A stretch of DNA of 33,034 bases, taken from NCBI GenBank assembly GCA_029565415.1, contig JAKQOH010000215.1, positions 1 through 33,034 of the forward strand, read 5' to 3'. Source of the stretch: Candidatus Rifleibacteriota bacterium (GTDB lineage: Bacteria > Riflebacteria > Ozemobacteria > Ozemobacterales > Ozemobacteraceae). Shown in pieces: positions 15,045 through 22,998 of the stretch (within the stretch, counting starts at the first letter, position 1; every line of letters starts with the position of its first letter). The notes below the pieces were generated by a model. That model was given only the letters and a program-made list of their open reading frames with translations. It was not told where the DNA came from and did not search any database. Position numbers and translations under genes: made by a program.

Positions 15045-17990
15045 ATGGAAACCACATCTCCGGCCGGTCAGAAGCCGCCGGAAGGCGGGGAACGGAGAGG
15101 CGGAGCCGCCCTGCGCGGGCTGCTCGGTCCGCTCCTGCTGTGCCTCGCCGTCATCTGCCTGGCCCGCCTCGTGGCCTGGCAGAATGCCCGCATCGCCGAG
15201 ATGGCCGCCGAGAACCGCTGGATGGAGCGGGCGAGGGGCGAGATCGAGCGGTTCCGGGGCAGCTGGACCTATGCCCTCCAGGTCGAGGCCGGCATGGACC
15301 GGCTTCGGCGAAGCGTCGCCGCGGTGCTGAACAATCGGAACCGCGCATCCATCTCGGGCAGCGAGTTTTCCCGGCTGTTCCGGCAGGCGATTCCGGCCTC
15401 CCACCGTCCATCGGGCACCCAGGTGTTCGCCTTTCGGCTGAACTCCACGGGGATGCCTGAAACGTTGAGCGGACCGGGCCTCGAGACGGCCATGGGACGC
15501 ATGGTCGGCGGGCTGCTGGCCGCCGCACTGGATCCCGACGCGGTTCCGGCCTCCCGCCGCGCCTCCCTCGACCGGCAGTCGGCGGGCCTGTTCGGTGAGC
15601 TGATCACGCTCGATGTCGTCGCCCGCCTGCGGCGTGGCAAGCTGACCGGCGCACGGTGGCGCGGGGGCGACTCGCTCATGCTCTGGAACGCCGTGGAGAC
15701 GAAGAGCGAAACGCTCTTCTGGATCGCCCTGTTTCCCCGGAATGCCGTGCTCACCTCCCGCCCCGTCGAAACGGCATTGCGGAAAGCTGCTGCCCGGGGA
15801 AGAGGCCGTCTCTGGCCGGCTCTCGCACCACTGATTCCCGAGAACGGTGCCGTCCGGCTGCGGACAGCCTCGGATACCGTGCCGGCGTGGCCCCTGCGGC
15901 GGCTTCGTGCGGCTATCGCCGGCTGCCGGTCACGCAACGATCTTGCGCCGGCCGGAACGATCGTCAGGGGGCTTCCCGGTCTCTGGGCTATCCGTGATAT
16001 CGTCGCCAGTAATCTGCCCTTCGAGCTGTGGCTCGTCGGCCCCATTCCCCCTGAAGCCCGCCGGGACGTGGTTCCCCCCTGGGAACAGGCTCTGCGAGCC
16101 GGTCTGTTCGGTCTCATGGCCCTGCTGACGGCGCGCTGCATGATGAATCCCGTCGGCAGCGACATGTCGCTGCGTGTCTGGTTCGCCGGCTTCGTCGCCC
16201 TCGTCGGGATTCTGCCCCTCGGCCTCGTCTGGCTGCTCGCCTCCTGGTGGATCACCATGAACGTCGAGCGGCGGGTCGGGGAGAGCGAGCGTCAGGCCGA
16301 AGAGCGGTTCATGCGCCTCGATCTCATGAGCGCCCGTGAGGTCGACCGGTTTGCCGGCGCCTGCTCGGCGGCTCTTGTCGACCGGCCGCTGCTCGAGCGG
16401 CTGACACGCGTGCCTGAGGGCGAGGCGGGCCAGACGGCGATCGAGGCGGAACACCGGCGCCTCGCGGCGTCCGGACTGCCGGCCGAGTATATGCAGGTAT
16501 TCCGGCCCGGCCGCGATGCCTTCGTGTCCACCCTTCCCGGGGTGAGCGACCGGCCGAATCGCGGCCTGTTCCAGCTCCAGACCGGTATGGTGTCGATGGC
16601 CGTAGTCTATAACGATAAAAATAATAGTGAAAAGTACATAAAAGCCCTTTCCGGCCGTGACCGGATGGCGTTCGAAGGGATCCGTTCGGCCTTCTCGAGC
16701 GGCTTTGGTGCACATTACTTCGACGTGCGCCGGCGGGGCCACCTGTTCCGCGGCTCCGACGAACCGCTTTTCATGACCTACGATTTCCTTGCCGACGCGT
16801 CGGGCTTCGGCCTGGGCGTGGTCTTTGCAACACGCGCCCGGCGCCACTTCGCGTCCCTGCTGCGAGAGGAAGTCGCCCGCCTGCGCCTCATGATGCCCGG
16901 CGCCCGGATCGCCTGGGGCATGTCCTTGCCCGGCGGTTTCGAGCCGATCGGCGAACATGCCGGCACCCTCTCGCCCGGCATGACGCGCGTGCTGCACGAT
17001 GCGGCGCGCGCCGGGACGATGCAGGTGCTTCGCACGGGCGAACGCCGCTACATCGCCCGGCCCTGCCAGCGGATGCCGGGATTCATCGTCGGCATGGAGT
17101 TTTCGACCGCGGGAATCCGCCGCGAAGCTGCCGCCAATCTGCTTCTGGTCGAGGGGGTTCTTGCGGTGATCGTCTCGATCCTCTTCCTGATCGGTCTCGG
17201 CATCGGCCGCCATCTGCTGCAGCCGCTCTCGCGGCTCGAGACCGGCCTGCGCCGCGCCGCTGCCGGCGACCTCGACAGTAGGGTCGGCATCGACCGGCCC
17301 GACGAGATCGGCGAGGTGACCCGGGCCTTCGACCGCATGATCGACGGTCTCCGCGAGCGCCGCGACCTCGGCCGGTTCGTCTCCGCCACCCTTGAACATC
17401 AGCTCCAGGCCGGCGAAGTGACCGGTGCGCCCCAGGTGGTCGACGGGGTTGTGCTGGTGTCGGATCTGCGCAGTTTCACCACGATTTCCGAATCATACCC
17501 GGTCGAAGAGGTCGTCGAGATGCTGAACCGCCACCTCGATGCGATGGCCGGGGCCATTCACGCCGCCGGGGGCAAGATCGACCGGTTCATCGGGGACGCG
17601 GTCATTGCGGCCTTCTACGGGGAACGGCCGGAGGAAAATGCCGCCCGGGCCCTGGATGCCGCCGTGGCGATGCTGCGCGCCCACCGCCGGCTCCGGGATG
17701 AGCGGCGGGCCCGGGGTCTGTTCGAATACGGCATGGGGGCCGGTCTCGACGCGGGGAACCTCCTCGTCGGCTCGTTCGGAACGGCGGAGCGCATGGAGCG
17801 CGCCGTGCTCGGCGAGCCGCGCGACGTGGCCGAGCGCCTGGAAGCCGCTTCCAAAAAGGGACGGCATACCGCGATCATGCTCTCAGACGCGATGCTTGCC
17901 CTGCTCGGCGGGCCATCCCCCGTGTTCGAACGCATTCCGGCGGCCGAAGCCTGGGAGCTGACCGAGCTTCCCCCGGAGGCCGGCGCATGA
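15045..17990 (+). CDS. Membrane class III nucleotide cyclase paralogue A (metal-binding half intact)
   Basis: A 981-residue membrane protein: TM1 (about 24-46), an extracytoplasmic domain of about 300 residues, TM2 and TM3 (about 346-366 and 380-404), a second extracytoplasmic domain (about 405-695), TM4 (about 697-720), a HAMP linker (about 722-775) and a class III adenylate/guanylate cyclase domain (about 800-960). Both metal-binding aspartates are present: Asp807 in VLVSDLRSF and Asp851 in RFIGDAV. The residues that normally bind the base and stabilise the transition state are lost: Arg847 for Lys, Ala920 for Thr/Asp and Asp927 for Asn; Arg931 remains. A homodimer should therefore be inactive. 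ATG 15045 has GGGAG about 10 bases upstream; the end overlaps paralogue B by 4 bases. The two sensor domains match no family I recognise. Confidence 0.9.
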   Translation: METTSPAGQKPPEGGERRGGAALRGLLGPLLLCLAVICLARLVAWQNARIAEMAAENRWMERARGEIERFRGSWTYALQVEAGMDRLRRSVAAVLNNRNRASISGSEFSRLFRQAIPASHRPSGTQVFAFRLNSTGMPETLSGPGLETAMGRMVGGLLAAALDPDAVPASRRASLDRQSAGLFGELITLDVVARLRRGKLTGARWRGGDSLMLWNAVETKSETLFWIALFPRNAVLTSRPVETALRKAAARGRGRLWPALAPLIPENGAVRLRTASDTVPAWPLRRLRAAIAGCRSRNDLAPAGTIVRGLPGLWAIRDIVASNLPFELWLVGPIPPEARRDVVPPWEQALRAGLFGLMALLTARCMMNPVGSDMSLRVWFAGFVALVGILPLGLVWLLASWWITMNVERRVGESERQAEERFMRLDLMSAREVDRFAGACSAALVDRPLLERLTRVPEGEAGQTAIEAEHRRLAASGLPAEYMQVFRPGRDAFVSTLPGVSDRPNRGLFQLQTGMVSMAVVYNDKNNSEKYIKALSGRDRMAFEGIRSAFSSGFGAHYFDVRRRGHLFRGSDEPLFMTYDFLADASGFGLGVVFATRARRHFASLLREEVARLRLMMPGARIAWGMSLPGGFEPIGEHAGTLSPGMTRVLHDAARAGTMQVLRTGERRYIARPCQRMPGFIVGMEFSTAGIRREAAANLLLVEGVLAVIVSILFLIGLGIGRHLLQPLSRLETGLRRAAAGDLDSRVGIDRPDEIGEVTRAFDRMIDGLRERRDLGRFVSATLEHQLQAGEVTGAPQVVDGVVLVSDLRSFTTISESYPVEEVVEMLNRHLDAMAGAIHAAGGKIDRFIGDAVIAAFYGERPEENAARALDAAVAMLRAHRRLRDERRARGLFEYGMGAGLDAGNLLVGSFGTAERMERAVLGEPRDVAERLEAASKKGRHTAIMLSDAMLALLGGPSPVFERIPAAEAWELTELPPEAGA

Positions 17991-20944
17991 AAAGCTCCCG
18001 CTGGCTGACGGCGTTCTGGCTGCTCGTGCTCATCCTGCCCCTGCTCGTGTTCGCGATCGAGCGCGGCGAGCGGTTCTCCCAGGCCCATGCCGCGGCCCGG
18101 GCCGCCGCGCGGGTGCGGGCACGCGATCTGATGCTCGAAGCCCAGTCCCTGGCCCTGCCCCGGGACAGCATCGCCCACCTCCTGCGCAGCTTTCAACAGC
18201 AGGCCGAACGGATCGCGCGAAACACCCGCGACGCGTCAGAGGCCCGCCGCCGCATCCATCGGGCTTACCGGAACGGCCCCGGCCGCTGGCTTCCCGCCCA
18301 TGCGCTGCTGTGGCGGCCCCGACCGGCGCTCGATCTGGAGCGCGGCCTCCGGATGGAGATGAGCGCCGGCCGCCGATTCCCCGAAAATGCCGCCGATCTG
18401 TTCGTCGACTTCCGATGGGCCGGAAAGATCGACGAATCCCGGCTTGAACGCCTGCTCGCCTCGATGATCGACTGCCCCGCCACCCTGGATTACCAGGACG
18501 GGAACAAGAACGGCAAGCTGCAGACCTTCGTCTCCCGATCGGGAATCCATGGTCTGTACTGGCGCGTTCCGTTCCAGAGCGGTCTGATTGCCTGGCTCGA
18601 TCTGACGGGCCTGGATCCCCACCTCGGCATGCGCTACGCCGCGGCGCGATTCCGCGAAGCCGGCTGCGGGCTGATGTTCACCGATGAACGGGGCGTTCCG
18701 GTCGTTGCCGGGGGTGATGGAAAGCGCCAGGGAAGGCAGTTGGCAGCCCGGCTGCTTGCCCTGGGAAACGGCAGCTTCCCGGCCGTGGCCCGGGTTGCGG
18801 GGCGGCTGGCCATGACCGGTCCGCTTCCCTCCGGAACCCCCGGCCGGGTGATCGTGACCGTGCCCTGGCCCCCGGAACCGAACATCAGGAAAGATTCCGG
18901 AACGGCCGTCCCCCTTGCCGCCGCCGCAGTGCTCGGTGCCCTGCTGCTGGGTCTTGCCCACCTCGCCACGCGCCGGGCAACGGTCGGCTGGATGCTGCTT
19001 GGGGCCTGCCTCGGCCTGGCGATCGTGCCCGCCGGCGCCGCCTGGGTCCTGGTGCGTCGCGCCGTCACCGAATACGGCCAGGTCGAACTGCGAACCACCG
19101 TCAACAAGCTGCACGACGATCTGACGGGCTTCGACAACGGCGGAATGCGCCTGCACGCAAGCATCGTCAGCGGCCTGGTGCGCATCGCCAGAAAGCCGGA
19201 AACCTATCGGCTTCTCGAGTCCCGCCCGACCTCCAGGATGCGCTCCGCGCTTCGTCCCATTCTCGGGGCGAGCGCCCTCACCGGCCCCTATCTGCGGGAG
19301 GCCTCGCCCGAACTGCTCATCGGCGTCGCCCCGGATGACCAGATCGGATTGATCTCCTACAAGCGCATGGATGAAGAAACGATGCCGGCAGAAGATCGGC
19401 CGATTCTCGAAGTCTTCGGCTCTCTCGCCCGCAAAGTCCGCGACGGCATCACCCGCATCGGGAAGAAAACGAAGGAAGCGGCGGTCCCTCAGGACTCGGA
19501 AGCAAGCAAAATCCGCGAAAGCATGCGGGCCGATATCCTCTTCGACATCTTCCAGGGCATCATCGGGATCGATGCCATGATCGCCCAGGTGACCTTCCCC
19601 GAGGATCTGCTCGAAGTGAAAACCTCGTTCATCCGCGTTTTCCTGATGGAAATGCGCGTGTTCCGGGAAGGGAAATTCCCGACCGAATGGCTCCTCTCCT
19701 GGATGTGGGACGACTCGCGCGAGCTTTCGCACGTCGATCGCGTGTTCCGGGAACGATTCGGGAGCCACTCCGGCTCGGACCCCATCAGCGAACGGCCCTT
19801 CGCTGCCGACACACCTGATGCTCCCCCCGAAGCGCCGGAGATCTGGATCGTGGGCGGCATGGCCGAGCTGATGTTCCGCGAATGGGTCGCCCCTGCCGTT
19901 CCCACCCCGCGCACCCTCATGCGCGCCGTCGAACGGGCCCGGAACACCGGCGTCCTTCAGACCGGCCGCGACCTCTCGGCGCCCGGCCGCCCCGTGTTCG
20001 AGGCGTTTCCCGGAAGCAGTCTTTCCCGATTCGTCATCGCCGGACAGGTCGAAACGAACTCGATCGAGCGCCGGGCTGCGCGGTTCCAGCTCGGCGGAAA
20101 CATCCTTGCCGTGAGCCTCGTCACGATCGCCCTCGCGCTTGCCTGGTATGCGCGCGGTCGTCTGCTGAAGCCTCTGGAACGGTTACGCCTCTCGATGATG
20201 GAGGTCGCCGCCGGCAACTTCGATGTGCGAATTCCGCTCGACCGGTCCGACGAGTTCGGAACCCTGGCCGCGGCCTTCAACTCGATGGCCCGCGCCCTGC
20301 AGGAAGCGGCGATCCTGGGCCGCTTCGTATCCGGTTCGGTGCGCCGGGCCGTGCGTGACCGCCGAACCGACGAGAGCGGCCGCGGCGAGCGCCGGGAGGT
20401 CACCGTCCTGTTCTCCTGCCTCCTGCATTTCGAGCAGTTCTGCCAGGGCAAATCGCCCGACCAGGTGTTCGCTGCGCTCGGCAGCCATCTCGGGGCGCTC
20501 AATGCCGAACTGGCCGCATACCCGGGCGGCGCCGAGATTGACAAGGTGATCGGGGACAAGATTCTCGTCGTGTTCGATCACGAGCGGATGGGCGGAGCCA
20601 AAGCCACTGCTGAGGCCGTTCTCGCGATCGTCCGGGGCGTGCGCCACCGCCTCGCCCAGGCGGGCCTCGAGGCGGCCATGGGCATCAATACGGGGCTCGT
20701 CATCTCCGGCATCCTCGGCGCCACTTCGGTCCGTCTCGATCACACCGTCATCGGCGACCCCGTGAACCTCGCATCCCGCCTCGCCCTGCTTGCCCACATG
20801 ACCGAGGGGACCCGAACCGTCGTGTCCGGCGCCTTCCTGGCCGCCTGCGCAACACCCCCGGCTGCCGAAAAACTGCCATTCCGCAAAGTGAAAGGCAAAA
20901 CCCAGGAAGTCGAAGCCTACCTTCTGCGGGATCCGAGTGTGTGA
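17987..20944 (+). CDS. Membrane class III nucleotide cyclase paralogue B (substrate-binding half intact)
   Basis: A 985-residue protein with the same plan as paralogue A: TM1 (about 9-25), TM2/TM3 (about 307-327 and 332-355), TM4 (about 702-722), HAMP, cyclase domain (about 800-965). The first metal-binding Asp is replaced by Cys811 (VLFSCLLHF; TGC at 20417-20419), while the second, Asp857 in KVIGDKI, stays. All residues supplied by the opposite subunit are intact: Lys853, Thr920 in DHTVIGD, Asn927 and Arg931 in VNLASR. Lys/Thr is the class IIIb adenylate-specific pair. Alone it lacks one metal ligand; with A it would complete one active site. Asn927 and A's Asp927 fall at the same residue number, showing colinear paralogues. 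ATGA overlap gives coupled translation in equal amounts. Confidence 0.9.
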   Translation: MKSSRWLTAFWLLVLILPLLVFAIERGERFSQAHAAARAAARVRARDLMLEAQSLALPRDSIAHLLRSFQQQAERIARNTRDASEARRRIHRAYRNGPGRWLPAHALLWRPRPALDLERGLRMEMSAGRRFPENAADLFVDFRWAGKIDESRLERLLASMIDCPATLDYQDGNKNGKLQTFVSRSGIHGLYWRVPFQSGLIAWLDLTGLDPHLGMRYAAARFREAGCGLMFTDERGVPVVAGGDGKRQGRQLAARLLALGNGSFPAVARVAGRLAMTGPLPSGTPGRVIVTVPWPPEPNIRKDSGTAVPLAAAAVLGALLLGLAHLATRRATVGWMLLGACLGLAIVPAGAAWVLVRRAVTEYGQVELRTTVNKLHDDLTGFDNGGMRLHASIVSGLVRIARKPETYRLLESRPTSRMRSALRPILGASALTGPYLREASPELLIGVAPDDQIGLISYKRMDEETMPAEDRPILEVFGSLARKVRDGITRIGKKTKEAAVPQDSEASKIRESMRADILFDIFQGIIGIDAMIAQVTFPEDLLEVKTSFIRVFLMEMRVFREGKFPTEWLLSWMWDDSRELSHVDRVFRERFGSHSGSDPISERPFAADTPDAPPEAPEIWIVGGMAELMFREWVAPAVPTPRTLMRAVERARNTGVLQTGRDLSAPGRPVFEAFPGSSLSRFVIAGQVETNSIERRAARFQLGGNILAVSLVTIALALAWYARGRLLKPLERLRLSMMEVAAGNFDVRIPLDRSDEFGTLAAAFNSMARALQEAAILGRFVSGSVRRAVRDRRTDESGRGERREVTVLFSCLLHFEQFCQGKSPDQVFAALGSHLGALNAELAAYPGGAEIDKVIGDKILVVFDHERMGGAKATAEAVLAIVRGVRHRLAQAGLEAAMGINTGLVISGILGATSVRLDHTVIGDPVNLASRLALLAHMTEGTRTVVSGAFLAACATPPAAEKLPFRKVKGKTQEVEAYLLRDPSV

Positions 20945-20971
20945 AAAACACACGTGAGTGAAAAAGACTCA
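20939..20971. promoter_or_regulatory. Two adjacent dyads upstream of the sigma-54 promoter
   Basis: GTGTG-AAAAA-CACAC (20939-20953) overlaps the cyclase stop, and TGAGT-N7-ACTCA (20955-20971) follows directly. They lie about 45-75 bases before the sigma-54 -24 box. They could be activator sites or RNA hairpins; there is no T-run, so termination is unlikely. Confidence 0.35.
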
Positions 20972-21012
20972 TACGCTGTTTGGGAAACTCCGCATTCAGG
21001 GCTGGTTTTATC

Positions 21013-21029
21013 TTGGCACGAGAATTGCT
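21013..21029 (+). promoter_or_regulatory. Sigma-54 (RpoN) promoter
   Basis: TTGGCACG-AGAA-TTGCT matches the sigma-54 consensus (TGGCAC-N5-TTGCW) at every fixed position, with GG at 21015-21016 and GC at 21027-21028 exactly 12 bases apart. It lies in an AT-richer stretch outside genes. RNA is expected to start near 21040. Transcription would require RpoN and an enhancer-binding activator not encoded in this window. Confidence 0.85.
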
Positions 21030-21039
21030 TTATACTTAG

Positions 21040-21328
21040 CAGTTCATTGAAAACAATTTTCGGGCCCCTCAGTTTACTGCTGCACAACTCGTTGCAGAAC
21101 AATCGCTGCGTAAGTAACCCGACCGTCTGCTGCCGTTCACTCCTGATGTCATCGCATGTCATGCATCGTTCTTGAACCGTCGCGCACCGTCGCACCACCC
21201 ACCACCCCCTGTCATACCGGGCCCGGAAATCTGTTCCTGTGGGTCGCAGCACTAACTACGATTCAAGTATCCTCTCAAAAGATCCTCTCACTTTCGCCCC
21301 GGCTCTTTCAAGCCGGGGTCTTTTTTTT
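21040..21328 (+). ncRNA. Candidate sigma-54-dependent small RNA (or terminated leader)
   Basis: The sigma-54 promoter and the strong terminator at 21297-21328 bound a transcript of about 285 nt. I find no credible protein in it: the open frames lack ribosome sites and family-like sequence. Its base composition is lower in GC than the neighbours, with a G-free C-rich stretch (about 21191-21208) that could stay single-stranded and pair with purine-rich ribosome sites. The alternative is a leader whose terminator regulates the propeller gene at 21384. The start position is inferred from the promoter; no known sRNA family is recognised. Confidence 0.5.
21297..21328 (+). terminator. Intrinsic terminator
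   Basis: CCCCGGCT (21297-21304) pairs with AGCCGGGG (21311-21318) around a CTTTCA loop, followed by TC and eight T residues (21321-21328). A textbook Rho-independent terminator with no protein gene directly upstream, which is the main reason to suspect a non-coding transcript. Confidence 0.92.
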
Positions 21329-21340
21329 CCCGGATTGGCA

Positions 21341-21346
21341 TATACT
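21341..21346 (+). promoter_or_regulatory. Candidate -10 box for the propeller gene
   Basis: TATACT lies just past the terminator and would start RNA near 21353, giving a leader of about 30 bases with AGAAGG before GTG 21384. No clear -35 box. Confidence 0.35.
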
Positions 21347-21383
21347 GTTCACTCGAATGAGCTTCGCAGAGAAGGTTTTTCCA

Positions 21384-22586
21384 GTGAGCAAAAATCGCAC
21401 GCTTTTTCATCGGCTCTTGGGGACCGTCCTCCTGATTACATGCCTGGGCTTCCAGGCGGCCGCCTGGCAACGAGAGGAAATCCCGGGGATGCCCTCGCCC
21501 TTTGCGAGAACCCTTGGCCTCGATGCGCGAAACGGCATCTGGGCTTCCTTCATGAGGGAACAAGGCCTCGATACCTGGGGGATTGGCCGCATCCATCCTT
21601 CGCCGGCGCTGTTCATCCCCATCCGGGCTCTCGGGGCCACGAGGGTTTTTGCCCTGTTGCCCTCTGGAGACAGGGTTGCCGTGGCGACGGACGACGGAGT
21701 TCGGACGGTCAGCAGCGATGGCACGGTGGCCACGCATTCAGTCGGATACCCCCTCACGCATCTGGCGATCGCCACCGGGGGCGCTTTCCTGGCTGCCGGC
21801 ATTGACGGGAAGGGCGGCATCAATCTTCTCCGTCTTGCGCCGGGCTGCCTGTCGGAGCGCTGGCACCTTGCCATGCCCCGAGGCGGGCGGTTGCGGGAGC
21901 TGCTGCGCTTGTTCGCTCGCCCTGACGGAACGGCTGTCCTGGTCACGGCCGGCGAAATCCTCGTCTTTTCGGGAAGCGCCCTGCATATCATGGACCTGAA
22001 GAACTCCCCGCTGGCATCCCCCTCCCGAGGCCGATCTTCCGAGCGTCGAGTGCCTCCGGTCTGGATCTACGATGCTGCGATGACACCCGATGGTGCCGTG
22101 CATCTGACAGGATTTTCCCGGCAGCTGGTGCGATGGAATGGCGGAACCATGAAGGTGATCGCCCATGGGCACTTCAGGAGTCTCATCCCTGGTTCCCGTG
22201 CCGGATATCTGTGGGCAACGGATTTCGATGGCGGGCTCTGGAAAGGGGATGACGCCGGCTTCGGACAGGTCGCTGCTTGCCCCGAAGGACAGATCGAGGC
22301 GATATGCCCTGGTGCTTCCGAGGGCATCTGGCTTGAGCATGCTCCCGCCTCTGGCCCTCACCGGCTCGTTCCTGTGCCATCCAGCGCCACGAAAGGCGTC
22401 CCGGAGGAACAATGGCACGCCTGGATCCGGGCTGGTGTGGCTCTGGATGTTCGCCCCGGACTGGTGTCGCCGGGCATTCTCTCGTCCATTCCTATGAGCG
22501 ATGGGGGATTGTGCCTGGCCACGAACGCCGGAATCTGGCGCATCAGGGAAACTCCTGATGCCCTCCCGAAACCTCCGGCCCCGTGA
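21384..22586 (+). CDS. Secreted beta-propeller-like protein of unknown function
   Basis: A 400-residue protein with an N-terminal signal peptide (basic SKNRTLFHR, then a hydrophobic core ending LGFQAAAW; likely cleavage after AAA). The mature part repeats short units of the type D-G-x-x-x-V/A-A-T with Gly/Asp turns, e.g. SGDRVAVATDDGVRTV, AGYLWATDFDGGLWK and DGGLCLATNAGIWRI, which suggests a beta-propeller like those in sensor ectodomains. I recognise no family and no catalytic motif. GTG 21384 is preferred for AGAAGG about 9 bases upstream and an ideal signal peptide; ATG 21357 is an alternative. A frame open further upstream crosses the terminator and is not coding. It stands alone between two terminators. 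Confidence 0.7.
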   Translation: MSKNRTLFHRLLGTVLLITCLGFQAAAWQREEIPGMPSPFARTLGLDARNGIWASFMREQGLDTWGIGRIHPSPALFIPIRALGATRVFALLPSGDRVAVATDDGVRTVSSDGTVATHSVGYPLTHLAIATGGAFLAAGIDGKGGINLLRLAPGCLSERWHLAMPRGGRLRELLRLFARPDGTAVLVTAGEILVFSGSALHIMDLKNSPLASPSRGRSSERRVPPVWIYDAAMTPDGAVHLTGFSRQLVRWNGGTMKVIAHGHFRSLIPGSRAGYLWATDFDGGLWKGDDAGFGQVAACPEGQIEAICPGASEGIWLEHAPASGPHRLVPVPSSATKGVPEEQWHAWIRAGVALDVRPGLVSPGILSSIPMSDGGLCLATNAGIWRIRETPDALPKPPAP

Positions 22587-22601
22587 GCCTCGTTCAAGCC
22601 G

Positions 22602-22640
22602 AAAAACACGAAGAGACCGGAATTGCTTCCGGTCTCTTCG
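22602..22640 (-). terminator. Terminator of tRNA-Ala (minus strand)
   Basis: A perfect 14-bp stem (22609-22622 with 22627-22640, loop TTGC) is followed on the minus strand by TGTTTTTC. It lies directly after the tRNA and 22 bases after the propeller gene stop on the other strand, so it may serve both. Confidence 0.85.
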
Positions 22641-22645
22641 TTCGG

Positions 22646-22719
22646 TGGAGCTGATCGGGTTCGAACCGACGGCCTCCTGAATGCCATTCAGGCGCGCTCC
22701 CAAACTGCGCCACAGCCCC
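22646..22719 (-). tRNA. tRNA-Ala (GGC anticodon)
   Basis: On the minus strand a full cloverleaf folds. Acceptor GGGGCTG pairs with CAGCTCC (one G-T). The anticodon stem CCTGA/TCAGG holds loop ATGGCAT with anticodon GGC, which reads GCC/GCU alanine codons. The T-arm is GTCGG-TTCGAAC-CCGAT. The 3' end after discriminator A reads CCG, so the CCA tail is not encoded and must be added by CCA-adding enzyme. It has its own promoter and terminator, so it is a single-gene unit. Confidence 0.96.
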
Positions 22720-22732
22720 AAATCGTAGGGCT

Positions 22733-22761
22733 ATTCTACGACCCCGGAGCGAAAATGTCAA
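22733..22761 (-). promoter_or_regulatory. Strong sigma-70 promoter of tRNA-Ala
   Basis: On the minus strand TTGACA (plus 22756-22761) and TAGAAT (plus 22733-22738) are separated by exactly 17 bases: a perfect -35 and a 5/6 -10, with RNA start a few bases before the mature tRNA end at 22719. This also shows that the housekeeping sigma uses the usual consensus in this organism. Confidence 0.88.
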
Positions 22762-22820
22762 GCATCTTTTTCACTTTCCTTCCAGCCTTTCCGGCGGTGA
22801 TCGATGAGAGAGACGATTCT

Positions 22821-22841
22821 CGGCAAATGCTTTATTTGCCG
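22821..22841. promoter_or_regulatory. Inverted repeat upstream of the efflux operon, candidate operator
   Basis: CGGCAAA (22821-22827) and TTTGCCG (22835-22841) form a perfect 7-7-7 inverted repeat. It lies in the otherwise gene-free stretch 22762-22998 between the tRNA promoter and the efflux operon, 158 bases before the first start codon. Efflux operons are often repressed by TetR or MarR proteins at such sites, but no regulator gene lies nearby. The rest of the stretch shows no gene and only weak promoter matches. Confidence 0.4.
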
Positions 22842-22998
22842 GCAAAATATGCCTGTGTTGTAAGGGCCGGAGATCTGTGCGATGCTGGAGACACACGCAG
22901 AAGAGCCATGTGAGAGGATTTATCGGCTGAGGCCGCCCATGGCATGCAAGCTGCAATGCATCGAAACCGAAACACTTCGGAACCTCAGGAGGAACCTC

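Noticed and set aside
21225..21265. TTCAAGT-containing stretch resembling a tRNA T-loop before the terminator
   Set aside because: No acceptor, D or anticodon stems can be drawn around it, so it is not a tRNA.
21156..21383. Upstream extension of the propeller gene's reading frame
   Set aside because: It runs through the sigma-54 transcript and its terminator, and it would put residues before an ideal signal peptide; the GTG at 21384 has a ribosome site.
21384..21460. Lipoprotein signal (LITC) in the propeller protein
   Set aside because: Thr before Cys does not fit the lipobox, and a normal AAA cleavage site follows.
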